DNA from: an uncultured Planctomycetaceae bacterium
Lineage (GTDB): Bacteria > Planctomycetota > Planctomycetia > Pirellulales > UBA1268
NCBI GenBank assembly: GCA_903885855.1
Contig: CAISKG010000199.1
Coordinates: 1-5,774, forward strand
Length of the DNA: 5,774 nucleotides
Direction of reading: 5' to 3'
The notes below the pieces were generated by a model. That model saw only the letters and a list, made by a program, of their open reading frames with translations. It ran no database searches and was not told the DNA's origin. This document shows positions 1 to 5,508 of the stretch, one piece after another; the stretch's first letter is position 1, and each line of letters opens with the position of its first letter. A program made the translations under genes and the position numbers.

Positions 1-2
1 CG

Positions 3-845
3 CGGCCCGTCGCCGGATCGCTCGTGGGCGCCGCCGATTGGCTCGCGCGCCGCGGCCCGCCCGACGACGCGCCGCGCAGCGTCCCGCGCCACGCCTTCGG
101 CCTCGGGATCGGCAGCCTCGCCGACGACGGGCCCGCGGCCGAGTGCGGCGGCGAGCTCGTGGCGGCCTGCGGGAGCGTGTTCACGCGCCCGCCGCGCCCC
201 TTCGCCGCGCCCGATTCGCTCGTCTCCAGCGGCGACCTCGTGCCCGCGGTGCGGATGGTGTCGGGCCTCTTCTGGGAGGGGGCCCCGCGCGGGCGGACGG
301 AGTTCGAGCCGGCCGGGGGCGCGGCGGCGGTGGCGCTCGGCGACCTCGTCGGCGCGCTGGTCGACCGGCTCGGCGTCGAGGCGATCGCGGTGGTGATCGT
401 GGCGGAGATCCAGGGGCTCGTCGGCGTGGAGCTGGTGCGCCCCGTCGCCGAGGCGACGGCCGACGACCACCCCGCCGCCGCCCGGGCCGACGTCGTCAGC
501 CGCTGGCTGTCGTTCTCGCGGGAGCCGGTGCACGCCGGGCGCACGGCGCTGGTGGTGGGGGTGGCCGCACGGCCAGGCGCGGCCGCCGCGCCCTTCCTGC
601 GCCCCCTCGGCGGCGGCGCGGCAGACCGCCTGGGCCACTTCCACGCCGCCGTCTTCCCGCCGCGGCCGGCCCGGCGCGGCGTCGCCGAGGCGGCGGCCGT
701 GGTCGACGACCTGGCCGGGTCGGCGCCGCTGGCGGTGATGCACCTCCTGGCCGACCCCGAGCCGATCCTCGGCAGCGGCCTGCCCGAGTTCGTCCGCGGC
801 ACCTGCTGGTACGCCCCCCTCGACCTCCGCGCGGGTGCCCATTGA
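3..845 (+). CDS. Conserved-looking protein of unknown function, 5' end missing
   Basis: The reading frame is open from the left edge of the window, so the gene probably begins upstream. The GTG at 24 is a possible start, but nothing marks it as one: there is no Shine-Dalgarno site and the frame continues to its left. About 280 residues are visible. They are rich in Ala, Gly, Arg and Pro, with a hydrophobic stretch EAIAVVIVAEIQGLVGVEL about halfway that looks more like a buried strand and helix than a membrane span. Later segments RWLSFSREPVHAGRTALVVG and RLGHFHAAVFPPRP, and the ending FVRGTCWYAPL, look like a folded soluble domain. I do not recognise the family. The TGA stop at 843-845 overlaps the TTG start of the ABC permease, so the two are probably made together. 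A regulatory or accessory role for the transporter is possible but is inference from position only. Regular composition through the frame supports a real gene. Confidence 0.72.
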   Translation, partial: RPVAGSLVGAADWLARRGPPDDAPRSVPRHAFGLGIGSLADDGPAAECGGELVAACGSVFTRPPRPFAAPDSLVSSGDLVPAVRMVSGLFWEGAPRGRTEFEPAGGAAAVALGDLVGALVDRLGVEAIAVVIVAEIQGLVGVELVRPVAEATADDHPAAARADVVSRWLSFSREPVHAGRTALVVGVAARPGAAAAPFLRPLGGGAADRLGHFHAAVFPPRPARRGVAEAAAVVDDLAGSAPLAVMHLLADPEPILGSGLPEFVRGTCWYAPLDLRAGAH

Positions 846-1753
846 TCACGCTCCTTTCCACCTGGACCTTCGGCGCGGCGCTGGCGCTGGTGGCGCTGGG
901 GGTGTTCGTGAGCTACCGGCTCTTCCGCTTCCCCGACGTCACCACCGACGGCTCCTTCACGCTCGGCGCGGTGTGCGCGACGGTGCTCCTCGTGCGCGGC
1001 CACGATCCGGCCGTCGCCACCGCCGGGGGCATGGCGGCCGGCGCGGTGGCGGGGATCGGCACGGGGCTCTTGCACGCGGTCTTCGGCATCGAGCCCCTGC
1101 TCTCGGGGATCCTGATGACGACGACGCTCGCGAGCGTGAATCTCGTCGTCCTCGGCCGCTCCAACGTGCCGCTGGCCGGCCGGGCCACGCTCCTGGAGCG
1201 GGGCGAGGCGGCCTTCCTCCCCCTGGCCCGCGCGGCCGGCTTCGGCGAGGCCGCCGGCGAGGCGGCCCAGCTGGCCTTCATGCTCGTGCTCGTGGCGACG
1301 GCGGCGGCGATCCTCTTCGCCTTCTTCCGCACGAACCTCGGCACGGCGATGCGCGCCGGCGGCGACACCGCCACCATGGCCCGGGCGCTGGGGCGCGACA
1401 CCGGCATGCTCACCGTGGCGGGCCTGGCGATCTCCAACGCCCTCACCGCCCTCTCCGGCGCCCTCTACGGCCAGCTGCAGGGCTTCGCCGACGTGCAGAT
1501 GGGGATCGGGATGGTGGTGTGGGGGATGGCGAGCGTGTTCCTCGGCGCGGCGCTCGTGGGGCAGACGCGCTTGGGCGGGGCGCTGGCCGCCGCGGTCGCC
1601 GGCAGCATCACCTTCCGCCTCCTCGTGGCCACGGCCCTCCGCGCCGGCCTCCACCCCGACTGGCTCAAGGCCTCCACCGCCCTGGTCGTGTTCGCGGCGC
1701 TCGTCGTGCCGCGCCTCCTCACGCGCCGCCCGCAGGGCTCGGCCGCGCGATGA
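842..1753 (+). CDS. ABC transporter permease, TrpY/COG4120-like (branched-chain amino acid permease superfamily)
   Basis: This is the membrane subunit of a small-molecule importer encoded with the next two genes. The protein has 303 residues, normal for the family. Hydrophobic segments lie near residues 8-24, 38-52, 58-82, 84-105, 143-163, 190-210, 222-242, 245-264 and 278-293. The segment FRFPDVTTDGSFTLGA (28-43) matches the conserved N-terminal signature of this permease group. The loop TNLGTAMRAGGDTATMARAL (164-183) lies where the ATPase coupling helix is expected, and GALYGQLQGFADVQMGIGMV (206-225) is also characteristic. The start is taken as TTG at 842. The first membrane span begins a few residues later, and the next in-frame candidate, GTG at 902, would cut it away. 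TTG overlaps the upstream stop as TTGA, and there is no clear Shine-Dalgarno site, which fits translational coupling. The stop overlaps the ATPase start as ATGA. The substrate is unknown; relatives in Firmicutes carry tryptophan, but specificity cannot be read from this subunit. Confidence 0.9.
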   Translation: MITLLSTWTFGAALALVALGVFVSYRLFRFPDVTTDGSFTLGAVCATVLLVRGHDPAVATAGGMAAGAVAGIGTGLLHAVFGIEPLLSGILMTTTLASVNLVVLGRSNVPLAGRATLLERGEAAFLPLARAAGFGEAAGEAAQLAFMLVLVATAAAILFAFFRTNLGTAMRAGGDTATMARALGRDTGMLTVAGLAISNALTALSGALYGQLQGFADVQMGIGMVVWGMASVFLGAALVGQTRLGGALAAAVAGSITFRLLVATALRAGLHPDWLKASTALVVFAALVVPRLLTRRPQGSAAR

Positions 1754-2616
1754 TCTCCGCGCCTGCGTCCCCAGCCTCCGCATCCGCCCCCATGCTCGAC
1801 GTCTCCGCCGCCACCGTCGCCTTCACCGCCCCGGGCGGGCCGGTCGTGCGCGCCGTCGACGGCGTCAGTTTCCAGGTGCCCGCCGGAACGTTCGTGGTGG
1901 TGATCGGCACCAACGGCTCGGGGAAGAGCACCCTCCTGGGCTCCATCGCCGGCACCGTCCGCCTCGACTCCGGCCGGATCGCCGTCGCCGGCCACGACGT
2001 GACGCGCTGGAGCGAGCAGCGCCGGGCCCGGTTCCTGGGGCGCGTCTTCCAGGATCCGCGCGCGGGCACCGCCTCGAGCCTGACGGTGCTCGAAAACCTC
2101 GCCGTCGCCGCCCGCCGCGGCCGGCCGGCGGGGCTCGCCTGGGCCACCACGCGCCGCCTCCGCGAGGAGGCCGCCGGCCGGCTGGCGGCGATCCAGCCGG
2201 GGCTCGAGACGCGCCTCGACCAGCCGATCGGATCGATGTCGGGGGGGCAGCGGCAGGTGGTGTCGCTCGTGATGGCCACCTGGCACCGCCCCGAGGTGCT
2301 CCTCCTCGACGAGCACACCGCCGCCCTCGATCCCGCCGCCGCCGACCGCGTGGTGAAGGCCACGGCGCGCCTCGTGCGCGACCAGGGCCTGACGGCGCTG
2401 ATGGTGACGCATTCGCTCGAGCAGGCGGCGGCCCTCGGCGACCGGCTCCTCCTGGTGCATCGGGGGCGGATCGCCCTCGACGTCGAGGGGGGGAGCGAAG
2501 CGCCGCCTCTCGGCCGAGGATCTCGCCGCCCGCTTCGACCGCCTCCGCCGCGGCGACCAGCTCGACGACGCCGCCGCCCGCACCCTCCGCGACCTCTACG
2601 CCTGACCCCCGCATGA
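1750..2616 (+). CDS. ABC transporter ATP-binding protein, TrpZ/COG1101-like, with apparent 3' frameshift
   Basis: This is the ATPase subunit that powers the importer at the inner face of the cytoplasmic membrane. All nucleotide-binding motifs are present: Walker A GTNGSGKST (53-61), Q-loop Q101 in VFQDP, signature SGGQ (164-167), Walker B LLLDEH (184-189) with catalytic E188, D-loop AALDP (191-195) and switch H221. DEHTAALDP is typical of this subfamily. The ATG at 1750 overlaps the permease stop (ATGA); the ATG at 1792 (residue 15) is an alternative, because residues 1-14 are a low-complexity Ala/Ser/Pro stretch. After E246 the frame passes through seven G (2487-2493) and then reads an implausible Pro/Arg-rich tail to a TGA at 2614-2616, giving 288 residues. 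Omitting one G instead gives GGAKRRLSAEDLAARF, the usual tail of this family, ending at a TGA at 2603-2605 with 284 residues. The intact gene is therefore probably 1750-2605. The core should work in either case; the tail is either a sequencing error or a real lesion. Confidence 0.9.
   Translation: MISAPASPASASAPMLDVSAATVAFTAPGGPVVRAVDGVSFQVPAGTFVVVIGTNGSGKSTLLGSIAGTVRLDSGRIAVAGHDVTRWSEQRRARFLGRVFQDPRAGTASSLTVLENLAVAARRGRPAGLAWATTRRLREEAAGRLAAIQPGLETRLDQPIGSMSGGQRQVVSLVMATWHRPEVLLLDEHTAALDPAAADRVVKATARLVRDQGLTALMVTHSLEQAAALGDRLLLVHRGRIALDVEGGSEAPPLGRGSRRPLRPPPPRRPARRRRRPHPPRPLRLTPA
2487..2493 (+). other. G7 homopolymer, apparent frameshift site in the ABC ATPase gene
   Basis: Seven consecutive G sit at the point where the ATPase protein stops resembling its family. 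Six G would join the upstream frame to the conserved tail KRRLSAEDLAARF, whose codons end mostly in G or C as elsewhere in the gene. The plain frame instead becomes Pro/Arg-rich, as out-of-frame reading of GC-rich DNA usually does. A miscalled homopolymer is the simplest explanation. A true mutation, slippage during transcription or translation, or phase variation are alternatives. Confidence 0.75.
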
Positions 2617-3707
2617 CCACGCTCCTCCAGATGCTCCGCCGCTGCCTCCCCACGGCGCTGCTGCTCGTCGGCGCCTCGGCGCTCCTGCTGGCCACCGACC
2701 GGGCGCGGTCGTCGCGCGGCCTGCCGGCGGTGGCGGTGCTCCAGCAGACGAGCTCGGTGGTGCTCGAGGACGCCGTTCGCGGGATGCTCGACGGCCTCGC
2801 CCGCGCCGGCTGGGACGACGGCCGCAACGTCACCATCCGGCGCTTCAACGCCGAAGGGGACATGGCCCAGGGCAACGCCATCGCCCGCGAGATCGCCAGC
2901 GGCCCCTTCGACCTCGTCCTCACCTCGAGCACCCCCTCGCTCCAGCAGGTGGCCACCGCCAACGAGCGCGGCCGGCTGAAGCACGTCTTCGCCGCCGTCG
3001 CCGACCCCTTCTCGGCCGGCGTCGGGCTCGACCGGGCCGACCCGATGGTCCATCCCCCGTGGCTCGTCGGCTACGGCAGCCTGGCGCCCGTCGACTTCAC
3101 CTTCGGCGTGGCCCGGCGGCTCCACCCGGGGCTCAAGCGCGTGGGGGCGGCCCACAATCCCTCCGAGAGCAACTCGCGCCGTTTCATGGAGCTGGCCCGC
3201 GCCGCCTGCCGCCGCCGCGGGATCGAGCTCTTCGAGGTGCCGGTGGAGAACTCCTCCGGCGTCATCGAGGCGGTGCAGGCCACGATCGCGCGCGGCGCCG
3301 AGGCGATCTTCTGCCCGGGCGACACCACCGTCATGTCGGCGATCGACGCCACGATCGCCACCGCCGCCAAGGCGGGGGTGCCGGTGTTCACGGTCAACCC
3401 CGGCGTGCCCGAGCGGGGCTCGCTGTTCGACGTCGGCTTCAATTTCCACGAGGTGGGGCTCGTCGCCGGCCGCCTCGCCGCCGACATCCTCGAGGGCACC
3501 GATCCGGCGGCGGTGCCGATCCGCGAGACGGCCGCCGAGATCCCCCCGTACATCATCCTCAATCTCGTCGCCAAGGGGGTGGATCGGAGCGTGTGGCGCG
3601 TGCCGGAGGATCTCATTCCCCAGGCGCGCTTCGTGATCGACGAGGGGGGCAAGCGCGAGCAAGCCGGCGCGGTCCTCGCCGGACCGTTCGACGAGCCGGA
3701 GGACTGA
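2613..3707 (+). CDS. ABC transporter substrate-binding protein, TrpX/COG2984-like (ABC_sub_bind family)
   Basis: This is the extracytoplasmic receptor that captures the ligand and delivers it to the permease. The protein has 364 residues, slightly longer than many relatives. It starts with a positively charged then hydrophobic segment (about residues 9-28, CLPTALLLVGASALLLAT) that should act as a signal peptide or membrane anchor. There is no lipobox Cys after it, so a lipoprotein is unlikely. Two periplasmic-binding-protein lobes follow. Family landmarks are FAAVADPFSAGVG (126-138), NPSESNS (182-188), AIFCPGDTTV (231-240), AGVPVFTVNPG (254-264) and DVGFNFHEVGLVAGRLAADI (273-292). The ATG at 2613 lies 7 bp after the restored ATPase stop, and it overlaps the stop of the unshifted frame as ATGA. 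No Shine-Dalgarno site is evident, so it probably depends on upstream translation. The ligand is unknown; members bind aromatic amino acids or other small molecules, and I cannot choose between these. Confidence 0.9.
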   Translation: MTTLLQMLRRCLPTALLLVGASALLLATDRARSSRGLPAVAVLQQTSSVVLEDAVRGMLDGLARAGWDDGRNVTIRRFNAEGDMAQGNAIAREIASGPFDLVLTSSTPSLQQVATANERGRLKHVFAAVADPFSAGVGLDRADPMVHPPWLVGYGSLAPVDFTFGVARRLHPGLKRVGAAHNPSESNSRRFMELARAACRRRGIELFEVPVENSSGVIEAVQATIARGAEAIFCPGDTTVMSAIDATIATAAKAGVPVFTVNPGVPERGSLFDVGFNFHEVGLVAGRLAADILEGTDPAAVPIRETAAEIPPYIILNLVAKGVDRSVWRVPEDLIPQARFVIDEGGKREQAGAVLAGPFDEPED

Positions 3708-3716
3708 ACCCCGCGC

Positions 3717-4751
3717 TCAGCCGATCGGCTGCAGCCGCGCCCCGGCTGCGGCGAAGGACACGACGGCGATGTCGTGCGTGGCGGCGAGCCCCTCGGCGGC
3801 GAGCGTGGCCGCGAGGGCGGCGGCATCCGCCTCCCCCGCGCAGCACACGAGCACCGCCGGCCCCCACGAGCTCTGCGCGGCGCCGGGGAAGCCGGCCGCG
3901 GCGACGCGCTCGAGCAGGCGCTCGATCCGCCCGTGGAAGGCGAGCGCCCGCGAGGCGGCCGCGAAGGGCACGCCGGCCAGCCGGCCGTAGGCGCCGAAGG
4001 CGGCGGCGAAGGCGTCGAAGCGCCCCTCGAGCGCCGCCGGCACGAGTTCGAGGAGCGCGAGCCGGGCGAGCTCGGCGGTGAGGCCGCGATCCACCGGCGC
4101 GAGGGCCTCGAAGGCGGTGCGCTCGGCGGCGCCATGGAGCCCCTCCGCGCCCCGCTCCACGACGAGCACGCCGCGCCATGCCTGCGGCAGCACCGCGCGG
4201 GCCACCAGCGGCGATACCCCGGCGGGGGCGGCGACCTTGTCGGCCCCGAGCCTCCCCGCCTCCACGACCAGGCCGCCGAGGGCGAAGCCGTAGGCGCCGA
4301 CGCTCGATCGCCTCCCGCGCCCCGCCGCGTGCACCAGCTCCAGCGCCCCCTCCGCCGTGACGCCCCGCGCCTCGGCCGCCGCCCGCCCGGCGAGCGCCCC
4401 GACGCCGGCCGCCACCGCCAGCGCCAGCTGCGTGCCGCTCCCCAGGCCGACGTGGGCCCGGGGCGCGGCGACGACGTCGACGTGGAAGGCGGTGCCGGCG
4501 GGGAGGCCCCACGAGGCGGCGCAGGCCCGCGCGAAGCCCTCGGCCCGCGCGGCTCCTGCGCCGCTCGAGCCGAAGGCGGAGGCGCGGCGCACGCGGACCA
4601 CCGTGGCCGGCTCGTCGAGCATCACGCCGGTGCCGCCGAAGGCCCGCAGGGCGGCATCGCCGAAGGAGAACATCCCCAGGTGGAACCGGGCCGGCGCGCG
4701 CACCTCGACGGCGTGCGGGAGGCCCGGTGGATGCGATGCCGACGAAGCCAT
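3717..4751 (-). CDS. Beta-ribofuranosylaminobenzene 5'-phosphate synthase (methanopterin biosynthesis, GHMP superfamily)
   Basis: The enzyme joins 4-aminobenzoate to phosphoribosyl pyrophosphate with loss of CO2 and pyrophosphate, the committing step of methanopterin synthesis in the cytoplasm. The protein has 344 residues, close to archaeal and methylotroph homologues. The start VEVRAPARFHLGMFSFG (15-31) matches the family N-terminus. AHVGLGSGTQLALA (100-112 region) is the glycine-rich GHMP phosphate-binding loop. GRRSSVGAYGFALGG (146-160) and AQSSWGPAV (292-300) are the other expected conserved blocks. The ATG at 4751 is the natural start: it lies just ahead of the conserved region, although no clear Shine-Dalgarno site precedes it. 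It follows the DUF447 gene after 55 bp on the same strand, so the pair probably forms one transcript. That gap contains two GC hairpins (4767-4783 and 4790-4804) without a T-tract. The gene converges on the ABC operon with 9 bp between stops. Other GHMP enzymes are conceivable, but the DUF447 neighbour supports this call. Confidence 0.88.
   Translation of the reverse strand: MASSASHPPGLPHAVEVRAPARFHLGMFSFGDAALRAFGGTGVMLDEPATVVRVRRASAFGSSGAGAARAEGFARACAASWGLPAGTAFHVDVVAAPRAHVGLGSGTQLALAVAAGVGALAGRAAAEARGVTAEGALELVHAAGRGRRSSVGAYGFALGGLVVEAGRLGADKVAAPAGVSPLVARAVLPQAWRGVLVVERGAEGLHGAAERTAFEALAPVDRGLTAELARLALLELVPAALEGRFDAFAAAFGAYGRLAGVPFAAASRALAFHGRIERLLERVAAAGFPGAAQSSWGPAVLVCCAGEADAAALAATLAAEGLAATHDIAVVSFAAAGARLQPIG
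3718..3748. repeat. Two tandem hairpins with the same stem at a convergent gene junction
   Basis: CAGCCG (3718-3723) pairs with CGGCTG (3726-3731), making a perfect 14-bp palindrome with AT at its centre. Immediately after, the same arms recur: CAGCCG (3732-3737) and CGGCTG (3743-3748) around a 5-base loop. The middle two arms also form a 12-bp palindrome of their own, so alternative pairings are possible. The array overlaps the stop codon and last codons of the beta-RFAP synthase gene and begins 11 bp after the stop of the substrate-binding protein gene. It has no T-tract on either side, so it is not a standard intrinsic terminator. It might still stabilise or end transcripts, or be chance in very GC-rich coding DNA. 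Confidence 0.45.
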
Positions 4752-4806
4752 CGCGGCAGTAGAAGACCGGCGGCGGGCGCCGGCAAGCCGCCCGGCCGCC
4801 GGGCCG

Positions 4807-5397
4807 TCAATCCACGCGGGGCGCCGGGGGGCGGGAGGCACGCTCGACCAGGATCGCCAGCGCCTCGTGCGCCTCCGCGTCGCCCGTCTTCTCCACCAGC
4901 ACCCGCAGCGCCTCGAGCCCCGCCCGCACCTCCTCCGCGCCGAGGAGCTGGAGGCGCGAGACGAGGATCGCCCCCTCGACGATGGCGTGCCGGGCCCGGA
5001 CGTGGCCGTGGAAGGGGCGGCCGGCGTGGAACCGCTCCACGCGGGCCACGAGGCGCTGCCGCCCGGCCGAGCGGTCGGCCTCCACGATGGAAAACTCCCA
5101 GGCGCCGCAGGCGTCGGCGAGCCGCCAGCCGGGCACGGCCTCGGCCGGCACCATCGCCGGCGGCGGCCCCACGCCGGCCACGCACCGCGCGAGCAGGAGG
5201 ACGTCGTCGGTGGTGTGGAAGACACCGGCGGGGGTGGCGGCGAGATTGGCGGCGGTGTGGCTCGAGGCGAAGGGCTTGAGGACGAGCTCGGCGAGCGCTC
5301 CTTCCCGGAGGGCCCGCGGATCGACCTCGGGGCCGAGCGCCGCCAGATGGGGCGTGCCGTCGGCGGCACGCGTCGTGATCAGCCCCTCGAGAATCAT
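4807..5397 (-). CDS. DUF447 family protein linked to tetrahydromethanopterin C1 metabolism
   Basis: The protein has 196 residues and belongs to the DUF447 family, first known from methanogenic archaea and also found in bacteria that carry H4MPT genes. Its exact reaction is not established as far as I know; the N-terminal half resembles flavin-reductase-like split-barrel proteins, so FMN binding is a reasonable inference. Conserved blocks are MILEGLITT (1-9), LGPEVDP (21-27), LKPFASSHTAANL (40-52), VFHTTDDVLLLA (59-70), the basic patch HVRARHAIVEGAILVSRLQL (132-151), and a C-terminal helical part rich in Ala, Leu and Glu. The ATG at 5397 is chosen because the family begins at this point; the frame stays open far upstream, but that stretch has no conserved look. 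It is the first gene of a leftward pair with beta-RFAP synthase. A TACACT box ends 6 bp before the start codon and no Shine-Dalgarno site is seen, so the message could be leaderless. Confidence 0.85.
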   Translation of the reverse strand: MILEGLITTRAADGTPHLAALGPEVDPRALREGALAELVLKPFASSHTAANLAATPAGVFHTTDDVLLLARCVAGVGPPPAMVPAEAVPGWRLADACGAWEFSIVEADRSAGRQRLVARVERFHAGRPFHGHVRARHAIVEGAILVSRLQLLGAEEVRAGLEALRVLVEKTGDAEAHEALAILVERASRPPAPRVD

Positions 5398-5403
5398 CGC
5401 CGC

Positions 5404-5409
5404 AGTGTA
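5404..5409 (-). promoter_or_regulatory. Possible -10 box for the DUF447 / beta-RFAP synthase pair
   Basis: Read on the minus strand, TACACT fits the TANNNT -10 pattern and four of six TATAAT positions. It ends six bases before the ATG at 5397, which would put the transcription start at or next to the start codon, as in leaderless messages. No convincing -35 element lies 16-19 bp upstream. The call is tentative. Confidence 0.25.
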
Positions 5410-5439
5410 GCCACGCGGCGACGCACGCCGCGGGAAAAG

Positions 5440-5469
5440 TTGACAGCCGGGCGGTGTCCCTGGCATCAC
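5440..5469 (+). promoter_or_regulatory. Putative sigma-70-type promoter for the ecotin-like gene
   Basis: A perfect -35 hexamer TTGACA lies at 5440-5445 in otherwise GC-rich DNA, after a short A run (GGGAAAAG). With an 18-bp spacer, the -10 would be CATCAC (5464-5469), matching three of six consensus positions; GCATCA with a 17-bp spacer is an alternative. Transcription would start near 5476, giving a leader of roughly 33 bases before the ATG at 5509. The -35 is strong evidence and the -10 is weak. Confidence 0.5.
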
Positions 5470-5494
5470 TGGAGCCTCCTTTCCCGCACCTCCC

Positions 5495-5500
5495 CGGAGG
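5495..5500 (+). promoter_or_regulatory. Shine-Dalgarno site of the ecotin-like gene
   Basis: CGGAGG is followed by an 8-base spacer and ATG at 5509. It is the only strong ribosome binding site in the window and it decides the start. GCCTCC at 5474-5479 and CCTCC at 5489-5493 could each pair with it and partly hide it. Confidence 0.65.
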
Positions 5501-5508
5501 CCATCCGC

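Noticed and set aside
38..841. Upstream extension of the permease frame to an ATG at 38
   Set aside because: The extension is almost entirely Arg, Ala, Pro and Gly, which is the out-of-frame reading of the preceding gene. The family-like sequence begins only at about 842.
1719..3662. A 647-codon open frame on the minus strand across the ATPase and substrate-binding genes
   Set aside because: It is antisense to two genes with clear family motifs, its product is low-complexity with no recognisable domain, and long antisense frames are expected at this GC content.
3669..3687. Hairpin CGGTCC/GGACCG near the end of the substrate-binding gene as an intrinsic terminator
   Set aside because: The stem is only 6 bp plus a possible G-T pair, it lies inside coding sequence, and no T-tract follows.
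4767..4804. Two GC hairpins in the 55-bp gap between the DUF447 and beta-RFAP synthase genes as a terminator or attenuator
   Set aside because: The stems are 5 and 6 bp, there is no T-tract, and such pairings are common by chance in DNA this rich in G and C. A role in RNA processing cannot be excluded.
3774..5279. A 501-codon plus-strand frame opposite the beta-RFAP synthase and DUF447 genes
   Set aside because: The product is an Arg/Gly/Pro-rich shadow, while the minus strand encodes two proteins with conserved family blocks.
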